From: Alphaproteobacteria bacterium
GTDB lineage: Bacteria > Pseudomonadota > Alphaproteobacteria > Rhizobiales > Rhizobiaceae
DNA: 64,000 bases
Direction: 5' to 3'
NCBI GenBank assembly: GCA_018823835.1
Contig: JAHJHT010000002.1
Span: 372,001 to 436,000 of the forward strand
Shown: positions 9,966 to 17,806 of the stretch, piece by piece
Position numbering within the stretch: position 1 is the stretch's first letter
How the letters are laid out: every line of letters begins with the position of its first letter
Notes under the pieces: model-generated
The model's database searches: none
Told to the model about the DNA's origin: nothing
Seen by the model: only the letters and a program-made list of their open reading frames with translations
Translations under genes and position numbers: made by a program

Positions 9966-10091
9966 CTATCCTGTTGTCAGCAGGCCGCGCAGCGCGAACA
10001 GGAGCAGGGCAAGAATGATCGCGAGATTCAGCACGCGATAAACGACGCGGTTGCGCCCTTCGGCGGAACGCTTCGCCAGCCATCTATCCAT
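9966..10091 (-). CDS. Small single-span membrane protein (41 residues)
   Basis: This short gene begins at ATG 10091 inside the last codons of the flavoreductase gene (8-base overlap) and ends with TAG at 9966. The product has a basic N-terminal part (MDRWLAKRSAEGRNRVVYRV) and one hydrophobic helix at about residues 21-37 (LNLAIILALLLFALRGL), suggesting an inner-membrane protein with the N-terminus in the cytoplasm. Overlap coupling suggests that it is made with the reductase and could be a small accessory subunit. No family is recognised. Support is the clean membrane-helix pattern and the overlap rather than homology. Confidence 0.55.
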   Translation of the reverse strand: MDRWLAKRSAEGRNRVVYRVLNLAIILALLLFALRGLLTTG

Positions 10092-11403
10092 AGTCGAACC
10101 TCTCGGACAGAATCTGGCCGGCCGACACGCCCATGCCGATCAGCGCTGTCTCTACAACCTCCATCATCGCCGGCGGGCCGCACAGAACGTAAAGCCATTG
10201 GCGCGCTTCGGCGCTGTCGAATACCTCACGGATCAGGTCGCCGTCGCACATGCCAGTTCGCCCGGTCCAACCCTCCGGCGGCTCGTAGAGCGCATGCACG
10301 ACCCGCGTTCCATGTTCGCGGGTGAGCGTCTCCAGCTCCTCCCTGCAGGCCATCTGCTCCGCGACGCGGTTGCCGTAGACGAGTGTCGTCGGCCGCGCGT
10401 CTCCCTCGTAATGCAATTGGCGCAGGATGCCGATCAGCGGCGCGATGCCGACGCCACCGGCGATCAGGGCGATGCCGGGCTCCTTGCGGCCGGTGACCAC
10501 CAGATTGCCGTGCGGCCCGTCGACATGGGCACGCGTTCCGGGCGCGATGTCGCCCACTGTCCTGGTGAAGTCGCCGAGTTCCTTGATGATGAACTGAAGC
10601 CGGTTGCCCGAGGCGGGAGCCGAGCTGATGGAGAAGGGATTTTCCGCCAGCGACGCCGCGCCGTGCCCAATATTCAGCCAGACGAACTGCCCTGCCTGGT
10701 AGCGCAGCCCCTTGTGCCCCTGTGGCGCTATCGTAACCTCCCAGGTCTTCAGGCCGACCTTGCGCACCCGCTCGACCACCCAGGGCGACAGGCGCTTCAG
10801 CGCCGGCTTGACCAGATACACGAAGAGCAGCGATGCCAGCGCGATTTCAAACAGCCCTTTCCAGACGCCAGCCAGCAGCGGGTCCTGGCTGTAGCGCCCG
10901 GCGTGGAGCGTGTGGTGCAGGAGCAGGCCGGCAATGAGTGCTGCGCCGATGCCGTGCATCAGCCGCCAGGTCTCGTAGCGATAGTCGAGCCGGCTCCGGC
11001 CGATTGCCAGCAGCACCAGGACCGGCAGCAGCAGCCAGGCGAACAGGCCAGTGGAATAGGCGGAAAAATCGTCGCTCAGCGTCAGTTGCCGCGTTGTGTC
11101 CCACGGATAGGCCGGCTTGGTCGGTGCGCTGTAGAGGAAGGGATGGACCAGCGCCAACGCCAGCGCGCTGCGCGCCAGCAGCTGGTGAAACCGCATCGTC
11201 ACATCCATGCCGATGCGATTCGACACCGTGCGAAAGCGTCCCGAAAGCAGGAACTCCGCCAGCACGATCGCAAAGGCGAGCATGCCTGCGCCGGAGGCCA
11301 GCTCGTCCCAGAGGGAGCGGGGCGGACGCTCGCCGGCCCAGCTTAGGCCAAGCGGCAGCAGCACGATCAGGAGGTAGAGGGCGATCAGGAGTCGCGGATT
11401 CAT
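10084..11403 (-). CDS. Ferric-reductase-like transmembrane / ferredoxin reductase-type oxidoreductase
   Basis: A membrane flavohaem-type electron-transfer enzyme of 439 residues. The N-terminal half has about six helices with His residues suited to haem binding (FHQLLARSALALALVHPF, RLMHGIG, LLHHTLHAGR), matching the ferric-reductase-like domain. The C-terminal half is a ferredoxin-NADP reductase module with the FAD motif NPFSISSAP and NAD(P)-binding GGVGIAPLIGIL and LCGPPAMME. The start is placed at ATG 11403; a GTG at 11448 would add 15 non-hydrophobic residues. It could reduce ferric chelates or pass electrons to a quinone. The 41-residue gene that overlaps its end may be a partner. Confidence 0.85.
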   Translation of the reverse strand: MNPRLLIALYLLIVLLPLGLSWAGERPPRSLWDELASGAGMLAFAIVLAEFLLSGRFRTVSNRIGMDVTMRFHQLLARSALALALVHPFLYSAPTKPAYPWDTTRQLTLSDDFSAYSTGLFAWLLLPVLVLLAIGRSRLDYRYETWRLMHGIGAALIAGLLLHHTLHAGRYSQDPLLAGVWKGLFEIALASLLFVYLVKPALKRLSPWVVERVRKVGLKTWEVTIAPQGHKGLRYQAGQFVWLNIGHGAASLAENPFSISSAPASGNRLQFIIKELGDFTRTVGDIAPGTRAHVDGPHGNLVVTGRKEPGIALIAGGVGIAPLIGILRQLHYEGDARPTTLVYGNRVAEQMACREELETLTREHGTRVVHALYEPPEGWTGRTGMCDGDLIREVFDSAEARQWLYVLCGPPAMMEVVETALIGMGVSAGQILSERFDYG

Positions 11404-11709
11404 GGTCCGTCGTCGATCCTCCGCTTCGGGTATTTGGTCCACCGTCACGTCGCTGGACGGTCGCGCCGGTACGGCGTGTGAACTTCAGGCTAGCACATCC
11501 TCCCGTCTCTCTCGTGCAAAGGCATTGATCCCGCGCAATGGCGGCAAGGTCTGCCCGGATTTCCCGTGCTTCAGCGGGGGCTTGCATGGTTAGCGCGCCG
11601 TTAACCCGGCGGCAAAAATGCCGGCACGATGCTTAGACCCGTAGCAAGCCCGGTCTGATAAAGCACGGCACTATGGCGTTGCCCGCCATGCGCGCAGGAG
11701 ACCAGACTG
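11404..11709. other. Intergenic region between divergent reductase and repeat-protein genes
   Basis: A roughly 306-base non-coding stretch holding the divergent promoters. An AGGAG ribosome-binding site (GCAGGAGACC, about 11694-11703) serves the gene at 11710. I found no convincing -35/-10 pair, terminator or RNA gene in it. Confidence 0.5.
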
Positions 11710-12921
11710 ATGCAGATCGACAAGACAGGTTCGGCCATACTGACCATTCTCGGCAGCCGCGGCGCGGCGCAGGACCGGCCCACGGCCGGCGCTGGCCTCG
11801 CCAGCCTGTCCAACCAGCAGGCGAGTTCCCGCCTTGGCATCCGGCCGGGCGAGATCGGCGGCCAATACCGGCCGATCTACGAGGCGAACACCCGCACGGT
11901 CGAGAGGGAGGCTTACGAGACGCGCGCGGTCGCACGCACGCAGGACATCTTCGAGGAACGCGAGGTCATCGGCACCGAGGACATCTTCGAGGATCGGGAC
12001 ATCACCGAGACGCGCGACATTTTCGAGACACGCGCCGTGTTCGAAGCACGCGACGTCTGGGCAGCAGAAGTCCAGGGCAGCAAGCGGCTCGACGACAAGA
12101 AGGGCCTGAGCGACGCCAAGATCGACACCGGCGCCGACTTTTCCGTGACCGTCGGGAACGGCGAGAAGGCGATCGTGACCTTCGCGTCGTCGTCGCGCAT
12201 CAGCGTGACCCAGGGCGGCGTGACGCAGAACTTCGCCTACGACAACACCAGTGGATCGCTGGCCAGCGCGCTGGTTTCGGCGCTCGACAGCGTGGGCGGC
12301 CTCGACGCCTCGATCGACAGCAACGGCAAGCTCAGCCTGCAGGCCGCCGGACAGACTTCGCTGACCATTGCCGACGTCGCAAACGGGTTTCTCGACTTTT
12401 CGCGCAGTCCACTCGACAAGCTCGGCCTTGTCGCCGGAACGACGCAGGCTCAGGTGATCGGCACCGAGCAGGTACAGGTCGGCACCGAGCAGGTGGTCAT
12501 CGGCAGCGAAACGGTGGTCGTCGGGATCGAGCGCGTCAAGACGGGCGAACGCCAAGTCATACTCGGCGTCGAGTGGGTAAAGACTGGGGAACAGCTCGTC
12601 GCGATCGGCAGGGAGCAGGTCAGGACCCGCACGGTTATGCAGGAAATCGTCGGCGAGAAGAATCTCGTAGGCCTCGAGGATACCGGCCAGGCCGGCGGAC
12701 TCGGCGCCCTCAACCTGCTCGACAGGCTGGCGAGCGGCGCCCTTCCTGCCGGCTACCTGGAGGCACTGTTTTCTCCGCTCGACGCCAATGACGAGGCGAA
12801 GGCGGCTGACGCAAAGGCCCTCGAGGCCTATCGCGCGGTCGGCGACGATGCCTGGTCCATGCCGGCCTCGCGAAGTGACGGCAAGACGGCCCGCTGGTCC
12901 CCCTCGGGCGACGACGCGTAA
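11710..12921 (+). CDS. Uncharacterised protein with two different tandem-repeat blocks around a flagellin-hook-like domain
   Basis: A 403-residue protein that I do not recognise. It has no signal peptide and no membrane helix. Residues 66-113 are four 12-residue repeats of the form xDIFExRxVxxT, highly charged. Residues 137-240 resemble the flagellin/FliD hook-IN type fold (VTQGGVTQNFAYDNTSGSLA, LDASIDSNGKLSLQAAGQ). Residues 249-304 are eight exact heptads of pattern xxGxExV. The C-terminal 95 residues are low in structure-predicting motifs. The gene stands alone, with AGGAG eight bases ahead of ATG 11710. The hook-like middle suggests a surface or flagellum-related protein, exported by a route not visible here; this is inference only. 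Confidence 0.75.
   Translation: MQIDKTGSAILTILGSRGAAQDRPTAGAGLASLSNQQASSRLGIRPGEIGGQYRPIYEANTRTVEREAYETRAVARTQDIFEEREVIGTEDIFEDRDITETRDIFETRAVFEARDVWAAEVQGSKRLDDKKGLSDAKIDTGADFSVTVGNGEKAIVTFASSSRISVTQGGVTQNFAYDNTSGSLASALVSALDSVGGLDASIDSNGKLSLQAAGQTSLTIADVANGFLDFSRSPLDKLGLVAGTTQAQVIGTEQVQVGTEQVVIGSETVVVGIERVKTGERQVILGVEWVKTGEQLVAIGREQVRTRTVMQEIVGEKNLVGLEDTGQAGGLGALNLLDRLASGALPAGYLEALFSPLDANDEAKAADAKALEAYRAVGDDAWSMPASRSDGKTARWSPSGDDA
11905..12048 (+). repeat. Four in-frame 12-codon repeats (protein pattern xDIFExRxVxxT)
   Basis: The translated units REAYETRAVART, QDIFEEREVIGT, EDIFEDRDITET and RDIFETRAVFEA follow one another without gaps, and a fifth unit begins with RDVW. The DNA copies have drifted while the protein pattern is kept, which indicates selection at protein level rather than a recent duplication. 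Confidence 0.85.
12454..12621 (+). repeat. Eight in-frame heptad repeats (protein pattern xxGxExV)
   Basis: The units VIGTEQV, QVGTEQV, VIGSETV, VVGIERV, KTGERQV, ILGVEWV, KTGEQLV and AIGREQV are contiguous. Gly at position 3 and Val at position 7 are invariant and Glu at position 5 is kept in seven of eight. The regular alternation of hydrophobic and polar residues suggests a beta-structured stack rather than a coiled coil. Confidence 0.88.
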
Positions 12922-13052
12922 CGCAGGCTCCTCGCCCAAACGTAGCGCCTTGGAGGCATTTTCCCGCGGCGGTACGGCACAATGTCCGCCGTCGGGCGTT
13001 GGGTCGGCACGGAAGCCGGCCAGCCCGGCTTCGGCAGGGACCGGACGACGCC

Positions 13053-13826
13053 ATGAAAATCGCGACCTTCAACATCAACAACGTCAACAGGCGCCTTCCT
13101 AACCTGCTGGCCTGGCTCGCTTTGGCGCGCCCCGATGTCGTCTGCCTGCAGGAGCTGAAGGCCGAGCAAAGCGCCTTCCCTCAGACAGTGCTGGCGAAGG
13201 CCGGCTACCAGGCTGTCTGGGTTGGCCAGAAGACATGGAACGGGGTGGCCATCCTCGCGCGCGACTCAACACCGGTGCTGACCCGTACCGAACTGCCCAG
13301 CGATCCGTCCGACCAGCAGGCGCGCTACATCGAGGCGGCGGTGCGCGGCATTCTCATCGCTTCCATCTACGCACCGAACGGCAACCCTCTGCCCGGCCCG
13401 AAGTTCGACTACAAGCTCGCCTGGCTGAAGCGGCTCCACAAGCATGCCACCGCGCTGCGCAGAAGCGGCGCCCCCGTCGTGCTCGCCGGCGACTTCAACG
13501 TCGCCCCGACCGATCTCGACATCTACCCGACACAGTCATGGGACGACGATGCGCTGATCCATCCCGACAGTCGCGCCGCGTTCAGACGGCTCGTCGGCCG
13601 CAGCTGGATCGACGCACTGCGTAAGCTCTACCCGCAGGAGCGCCTCTACACCTTCTGGCACTACCAACGCATGCGCTGGCAGCGGGACGCCGGCCTGCGC
13701 CTCGACCACCTGCTTCTTAGCCCGAATCTGGCCGATCGGCTCGCCGCGGGCGGCGTCGACCGGGCGGTGCGCGGGCAGGAAGGCGCGAGCGACCACGCAC
13801 CCGCCTGGATCGAACTTGCACCCTAG
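13053..13826 (+). CDS. xth: Exodeoxyribonuclease III family AP endonuclease
   Basis: Cuts DNA at abasic sites and has 3'-exonuclease activity, in base-excision repair. The 257-residue product has the endonuclease/exonuclease/phosphatase fold: Asn7 in TFNINNVN, the metal ligand Glu34 in CLQELKAE, catalytic Tyr in SIYAPNG, GDFNVAPTDLD, and C-terminal LRLDHLLLSP and GASDHAPAWIEL with the catalytic Asp/His. The start is ATG 13053; nothing upstream is conserved in style. Because some species carry more than one copy, this may be a paralogue of the main Xth. Confidence 0.9.
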   Translation: MKIATFNINNVNRRLPNLLAWLALARPDVVCLQELKAEQSAFPQTVLAKAGYQAVWVGQKTWNGVAILARDSTPVLTRTELPSDPSDQQARYIEAAVRGILIASIYAPNGNPLPGPKFDYKLAWLKRLHKHATALRRSGAPVVLAGDFNVAPTDLDIYPTQSWDDDALIHPDSRAAFRRLVGRSWIDALRKLYPQERLYTFWHYQRMRWQRDAGLRLDHLLLSPNLADRLAAGGVDRAVRGQEGASDHAPAWIELAP

Positions 13827-13932
13827 GCGACACGTCTGCCCGCAACGCGGGCTCGATACTTGCCTTCCGGGCGCTGGACGCCATGTGAGGCGGAGGGCCG
13901 CTACCCCGGTCCGTCGCAGGCAACGGATCGGC

Positions 13933-14643
13933 ATGACAAGGCTCTCATCACTCGGGCAAGGCTACTCAGCCCTCGTCATCGGCGCATCCGGCGGCATCGG
14001 ATCGGCGATCGCGCGGCTTGTCGAGGCCGATCCCGCCTGCGGCCGGCTCGTGCGCCTGTCGCGCCGCGATCACCCCTCCTTCGACGTGGGCGACGAGGCA
14101 TCCGTCGCTGATGCCGCCCTGCGCATCTCAGCGCAGACCGATGGGCTCGACTTCGTCTTCAATGCCACGGGCGCCCTCGTCATCGACGGAGCTGCACCCG
14201 AAAAGTCCATCCGGGCGATCGATGCCGCGTCCATGGCCGCGCAGTTCAGGCTCAACGCCATCGGGCCGGCCCTCCTCATAAAGCATTTCGTACCGCTGCT
14301 GCCGAAGGATCGTCGCGCCCTCTTCGCCACGCTCTCGGCGCGTGTCGGCTCCATCGGCGACAACCGGCTCGGTGGCTGGATTTCCTACCGGGCCGCCAAA
14401 ACGGCCCAGAACCAGATCGTCAGGACCGCTTCCATCGAAATCGCCCGGACCCGACCGCAGGCGGTGCTGGCCGCACTGCATCCCGGCACGGTCGAAACGG
14501 CGCTTTCCGACCCCTTCGCCGGCAACCGCGAGCGGCTGACGCCCGAGCGTTCGGCAGCCATGCTGCTTGGCGTGCTCGACGGCCTTGCCGCAGACCAGTC
14601 CGGCGGCTTCTTCGCCTATGACGGCAGCCCCATCGTGTGGTGA
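13933..14643 (+). CDS. Short-chain dehydrogenase/reductase (CsgA-like)
   Basis: A 236-residue NAD(P)-dependent oxidoreductase. It has the glycine-rich turn GASGGIGSA (residues 18-26), the NATG stretch corresponding to NNAG, and an intact catalytic YRAAK at about 153-157. The spacing and the C-terminal PGTVETALSDPFA segment resemble the C-factor (CsgA)-like SDR group. The start is ATG 13933; no clear binding site precedes it. The substrate is unknown. It lies alone on the plus strand, 106 bases after xth. Confidence 0.82.
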   Translation: MTRLSSLGQGYSALVIGASGGIGSAIARLVEADPACGRLVRLSRRDHPSFDVGDEASVADAALRISAQTDGLDFVFNATGALVIDGAAPEKSIRAIDAASMAAQFRLNAIGPALLIKHFVPLLPKDRRALFATLSARVGSIGDNRLGGWISYRAAKTAQNQIVRTASIEIARTRPQAVLAALHPGTVETALSDPFAGNRERLTPERSAAMLLGVLDGLAADQSGGFFAYDGSPIVW

Positions 14644-14793
14644 TCCGCCAAGCACGCATTCATTCGCCAAGACTGGCATTCGCAGGCGCGGTTTCGGACT
14701 CGGCGGTGGCCGTGAAACGGCCCTGCGGCTAGCCACGCGATCGTCGATCCCCTATGACCGTCCACCTTTCTGGGAGGAACATTCAGCATCAGC

Positions 14794-15759
14794 ATGCAGC
14801 ATCGGTTCTTTCGACTCTTCGACATCTGGCTTTATGTCCGACACCCCTTCCTGATGCTCAGCTACTTCCGGAACATGGGTTACTGGCCGCGGCCCTCGCA
14901 GCCGCGCAACTACAATGAGAAGATGTTGTGGCGAAAGCTGTTCGATCACGACCCGCGCCTGCCCCAACGAATCAACAAGCTGCGCTGCAAACAGCATATC
15001 GGCGAGAAATTCCCCGACATCCGGCTGCCTACCACGCTGTAGGAGGGCGAAGACCCGGCGCTGATCCCACCCTCCGTGCTGGCGGGCAATTGCGTCGTCA
15101 AGGCAAGTCACGGCAGCGGCTGGAACTTCCTGGTGCATGGCGGCCGCTACGACAGGCGGGAAATGCTGCGCAAGGCGCGAAAGTGGATGCGCCGGCGCTA
15201 TTACGGCCGCGGCCGCATGCAGTGGGGCTACCGCGACATCGCGCCCCGCCTTTTCGTCGAAGAGATGGTGATGCATTCCGGACGCCCGGTCGACCGCGAA
15301 TACAAATGCTACATGGCCGGCGACCGCTGCATTTATGTCTACATGAAGGTCGACCGTTTCGGCGACAATCCGCTCGATGTGCTGTTCGATCGGGCCGGAA
15401 ACTCACGGATCACCGAGTGCAGCGGCCGCTATTTCTCGGTTCATCACGACAAGCCCGACAACTGGGACGCGATCCTCGCTGCGGCCGAAAGGCTGGGGCG
15501 GGAGTTCGATTCGGCAAGGGTCGATCTCTACGAGACCGACGGCGACATATGGTTTTCCGAATACACCTTCTATTCCGAAGGCGGCTACGACCGCATCGAC
15601 TGGCCCGAGGTTTTTACGCGCCAGGGCGAACTGTGGGACCTGCGCCTCTCGTGGTTCCTGACTACCGAACACGCGGGCCTGCTGCAGCTATACAGGAACC
15701 GTCTGAAGGCTCAGCTCGATCAGCACGAGCCGCATGCAAGGCTCTCCGAGCTTAACTGA
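14794..15759 (+). pseudogene. TupA-like ATP-grasp gene interrupted by an in-frame amber codon
   Basis: The reading frame 14794-15759 (322 codons) encodes a TupA-like ATP-grasp protein, a family linked to attaching amino acids or peptides to surface polymers. The first part has NYNEKMLWRKLFDHDP, typical of the family N-terminus, and the second part carries NCVVKASHGSGWNFLV (nucleotide-binding loop), YKCYMAGDRC and SARVDLYETDG. A single TAG at 15040-15042, after LPTTL, splits the frame; there is no frameshift. A TGG to TAG change would explain it, since Trp is usual at such a place. An independent start after the stop would lose part of the fold, so the gene is probably dead or needs readthrough. 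Confidence 0.75.
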
Positions 15760-15943
15760 GCGAAACACACCATGAAGTGAACGATGCCCTGCAATTCTTG
15801 AACGAGGGTTGTCCGTGCCCGTGCGACAGTCCTGAGATGCCGGGACGGTCACTTCGAACCGGATCGTCGTATCGTTGCGGAGCAGGACGACCTCGCCCCA
15901 CGCGATGCGATCACGGCGCTCACCCGGCGCAAAGGAGATGGAC

Positions 15944-16390
15944 ATGAAAAGACTGATCATCGGAGCCGCATTCCTGGCCCTCGGCGTGAATGCCGGGTTG
16001 GCCGCCGACACCTGGGTCACCACGCAAAGCAGGTCGGATGTTCCAACTACGGTCGAGAAGCTGGTGACGGCTATCGAGGCTGCCGGCGCCAAGGTGTTTG
16101 CAACCGTAGACCATGCTGCCGGAGCCAAGTCGATTGGCGCCGAGATGGAGCCGACCGTTCTGGTCATCTTCGGAAATCCCAAGGTGGGAACGCCGATCAT
16201 CCAGGCCGACCGCCGCGCCGGCCTCGACCTGCCCATCCGCGTGCTGGTCTGGGAGGAGAACGGCTCGACCATGATCGGCTACGAGAAGCCAGAGGCCCTG
16301 AAAGCCAAGTATACCATCGAGGGCGCCGATCAATCCTTCGAAGCGATGGGCGGGGCTCTCGGCAAGCTGACCGGCATGGCCGCGCAGTAG
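15944..16390 (+). CDS. DUF302 domain-containing secreted protein
   Basis: A 148-residue protein with a signal peptide (MKRLIIGAAFLALGVNAGLAA, cleavage near residue 21) and a single DUF302 domain from about residue 30 (VEKLVTAIEAAGAKVFATVDHAAGAKSIG, LVIFGNPKVGTPIIQ). The family function is unknown; the fold is thought to bind small ligands. The start ATG 15944 has AAAGGAG six bases upstream; an ATG at 15938 sits too close to that site. It appears to be transcribed alone. Confidence 0.85.
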   Translation: MKRLIIGAAFLALGVNAGLAADTWVTTQSRSDVPTTVEKLVTAIEAAGAKVFATVDHAAGAKSIGAEMEPTVLVIFGNPKVGTPIIQADRRAGLDLPIRVLVWEENGSTMIGYEKPEALKAKYTIEGADQSFEAMGGALGKLTGMAAQ

Positions 16391-16854
16391 CCGAGGTTCT
16401 CGGTCGCATCCAGTGCAGCCGGCATGCCTTGCTTCGAGTCCCGATTATATTAAAACCCGCGCATGGTTTCTTGCCCGGCATTCTCGACTGGCTGCGCAGC
16501 AGCACCCGCCCCCTGCGCCGGCGGGCAAGGCGCTCAAAAGGTGGCCGCGGTATTGAACGTCGATGACGAGTACCTCATGCAGATGGCCAACCGAACAAGG
16601 CAATTGAACGTCACGTTCGGGATGGAACGAGATGCGGACGGCCGGGTTGTCCAACTCGAAGAGACCTTCCCGGATCCGCTGATGCTTACCATCGCTTTGC
16701 GACACGGCACATATCAGATCGCAACACTGCTGGTCAGCACGTGCAATTGGCCCAGCATCGCCGCAGACCATGCTCAGCACGGACAAGTCATCGCGTCTAG
16801 GAAAAGAGCGCGGGCGGGTCGAAAGGTATCCAGCGTTTTTCGTCGCAGGCCACA
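16391..16854. other. Poorly coding region before the glycosyltransferase gene
   Basis: This 464-base stretch has no gene that I can support. A plus-strand frame 16463-16858 (131 codons, including MERDADGRVVQLEETFPDPL) and an opposing minus-strand frame 16445-16786 both stay open. Neither has a good ribosome-binding site, a recognisable domain or a clear hydrophobic pattern. The plus-strand frame overlaps the next start by four bases, so a degraded or orphan gene remains possible. Confidence 0.4.
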
Positions 16855-17787
16855 GTGAATAGTCTGATCGTCAACGAACGGTTCGCAAAAAGAACCGGAA
16901 CTGAAATCGTCACCCGCGACTACAGTCTCGGGCTGGCGCGGCGAGGACATCGCGTCGCCATCCTGACGGGCGAGGCGGGCGACATCGCGACCGAGGTCGA
17001 GAGCAACGGGGTTTGCGTCTCCACCGATCCTGCCGCGATCCCGTTCCGGCCGGACATCATTCACTTCAACGATCTGACCATGGCGCAGGAAACGACCCGG
17101 GCGTTTCCCAGCACGCCCGCCGTCCTGCAATGGCATCGGTTCGTGCCGACGAGCTTCAGCGTCGAGGGCACGAACATCGTGGCGATCACCGGCGTGAGCC
17201 AGCGCATCATCGAGAAGATTGCACGGTACACCGGACGGCCGACGCACGGTCTGGTCCACAATTACGTCGACCTTCGGCGCTTCGAGGCGAGAAGTGCGCC
17301 TCTGCCCGCGAGGCCGGCCCGCTGGCTTCTCGTCGGCCAGCAGAAGCGCGGCTATGGTCTCTACGCGCAACTTTCCTGGATCGCGCTCAAGCATGGTCGG
17401 ATGCTGCGGTCAGTCGGTCCGCGCTACTTCAACCGGGTCGACAACCTGCCCAAGGCCTGCGCGGAGTTCGACCTCGTCTTCGCCTCCGGCCGATGTGCGC
17501 TGGAAGCCTGCTGTGCGGGCGCGGGCGTGGTGGTGACCGACTTCAACGGTGTCGGAGGCTTTCTCACTGGAGATAACATCCGGCAATACTACAAGGGCAA
17601 TTTTTCCTATCGGTCGTTCTCTTCCCCCGTGTCGCTCGATGCGCTGAATCGGGCCATCGACGACTACGATCCGGCACAAGCCGCGAGAGCGACGCAATGG
17701 CTGCGTGAAAACGCCGATCTGGAAAAGGGGATCGACCGGTTGTTGGCGCTTTACGAAGCGACCCTGGCCGGCAAGAACGAAACTTGA
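16855..17787 (+). CDS. Glycosyltransferase, family 4-like (short)
   Basis: A 310-residue protein with GT-B features. The N-terminal half has GTEIVTRDYSLGLARRGHRV, typical of the acceptor-side Rossmann domain. A middle VHNYVDLRRFEA segment resembles the NGVD-F linker of GT4 enzymes, and FASGRCALEACCAG matches the ExxxxG donor-binding loop in a shortened form. It starts with GTG 16855 and lacks a clear Shine-Dalgarno. It ends 20 bases from the convergent ATP-grasp gene and presumably adds a sugar to a cell-surface glycan together with the nearby ATP-grasp genes; donor and acceptor are unknown. Confidence 0.7.
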   Translation: MNSLIVNERFAKRTGTEIVTRDYSLGLARRGHRVAILTGEAGDIATEVESNGVCVSTDPAAIPFRPDIIHFNDLTMAQETTRAFPSTPAVLQWHRFVPTSFSVEGTNIVAITGVSQRIIEKIARYTGRPTHGLVHNYVDLRRFEARSAPLPARPARWLLVGQQKRGYGLYAQLSWIALKHGRMLRSVGPRYFNRVDNLPKACAEFDLVFASGRCALEACCAGAGVVVTDFNGVGGFLTGDNIRQYYKGNFSYRSFSSPVSLDALNRAIDDYDPAQAARATQWLRENADLEKGIDRLLALYEATLAGKNET

Positions 17788-17806
17788 TCCTACCGCGCCA
17801 AGACCC

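Noticed and set aside
11671..12939. A 422-codon antisense frame opposite the repeat protein
   Set aside because: The sense protein shows exact residue-level repeats and an AGGAG start site. The antisense frame also repeats only because it mirrors the same DNA. I kept the sense strand.
15070..15759. The second half of the TupA-like frame as an independent gene
   Set aside because: No ribosome-binding site precedes its possible starts, and beginning there would lose the N-terminal part of the fold. The in-frame continuity across the single TAG favours a broken gene.
16445..16786. A minus-strand frame before the glycosyltransferase gene
   Set aside because: It lacks a start site and family features, and overlaps an equally weak plus-strand frame; neither is supported.
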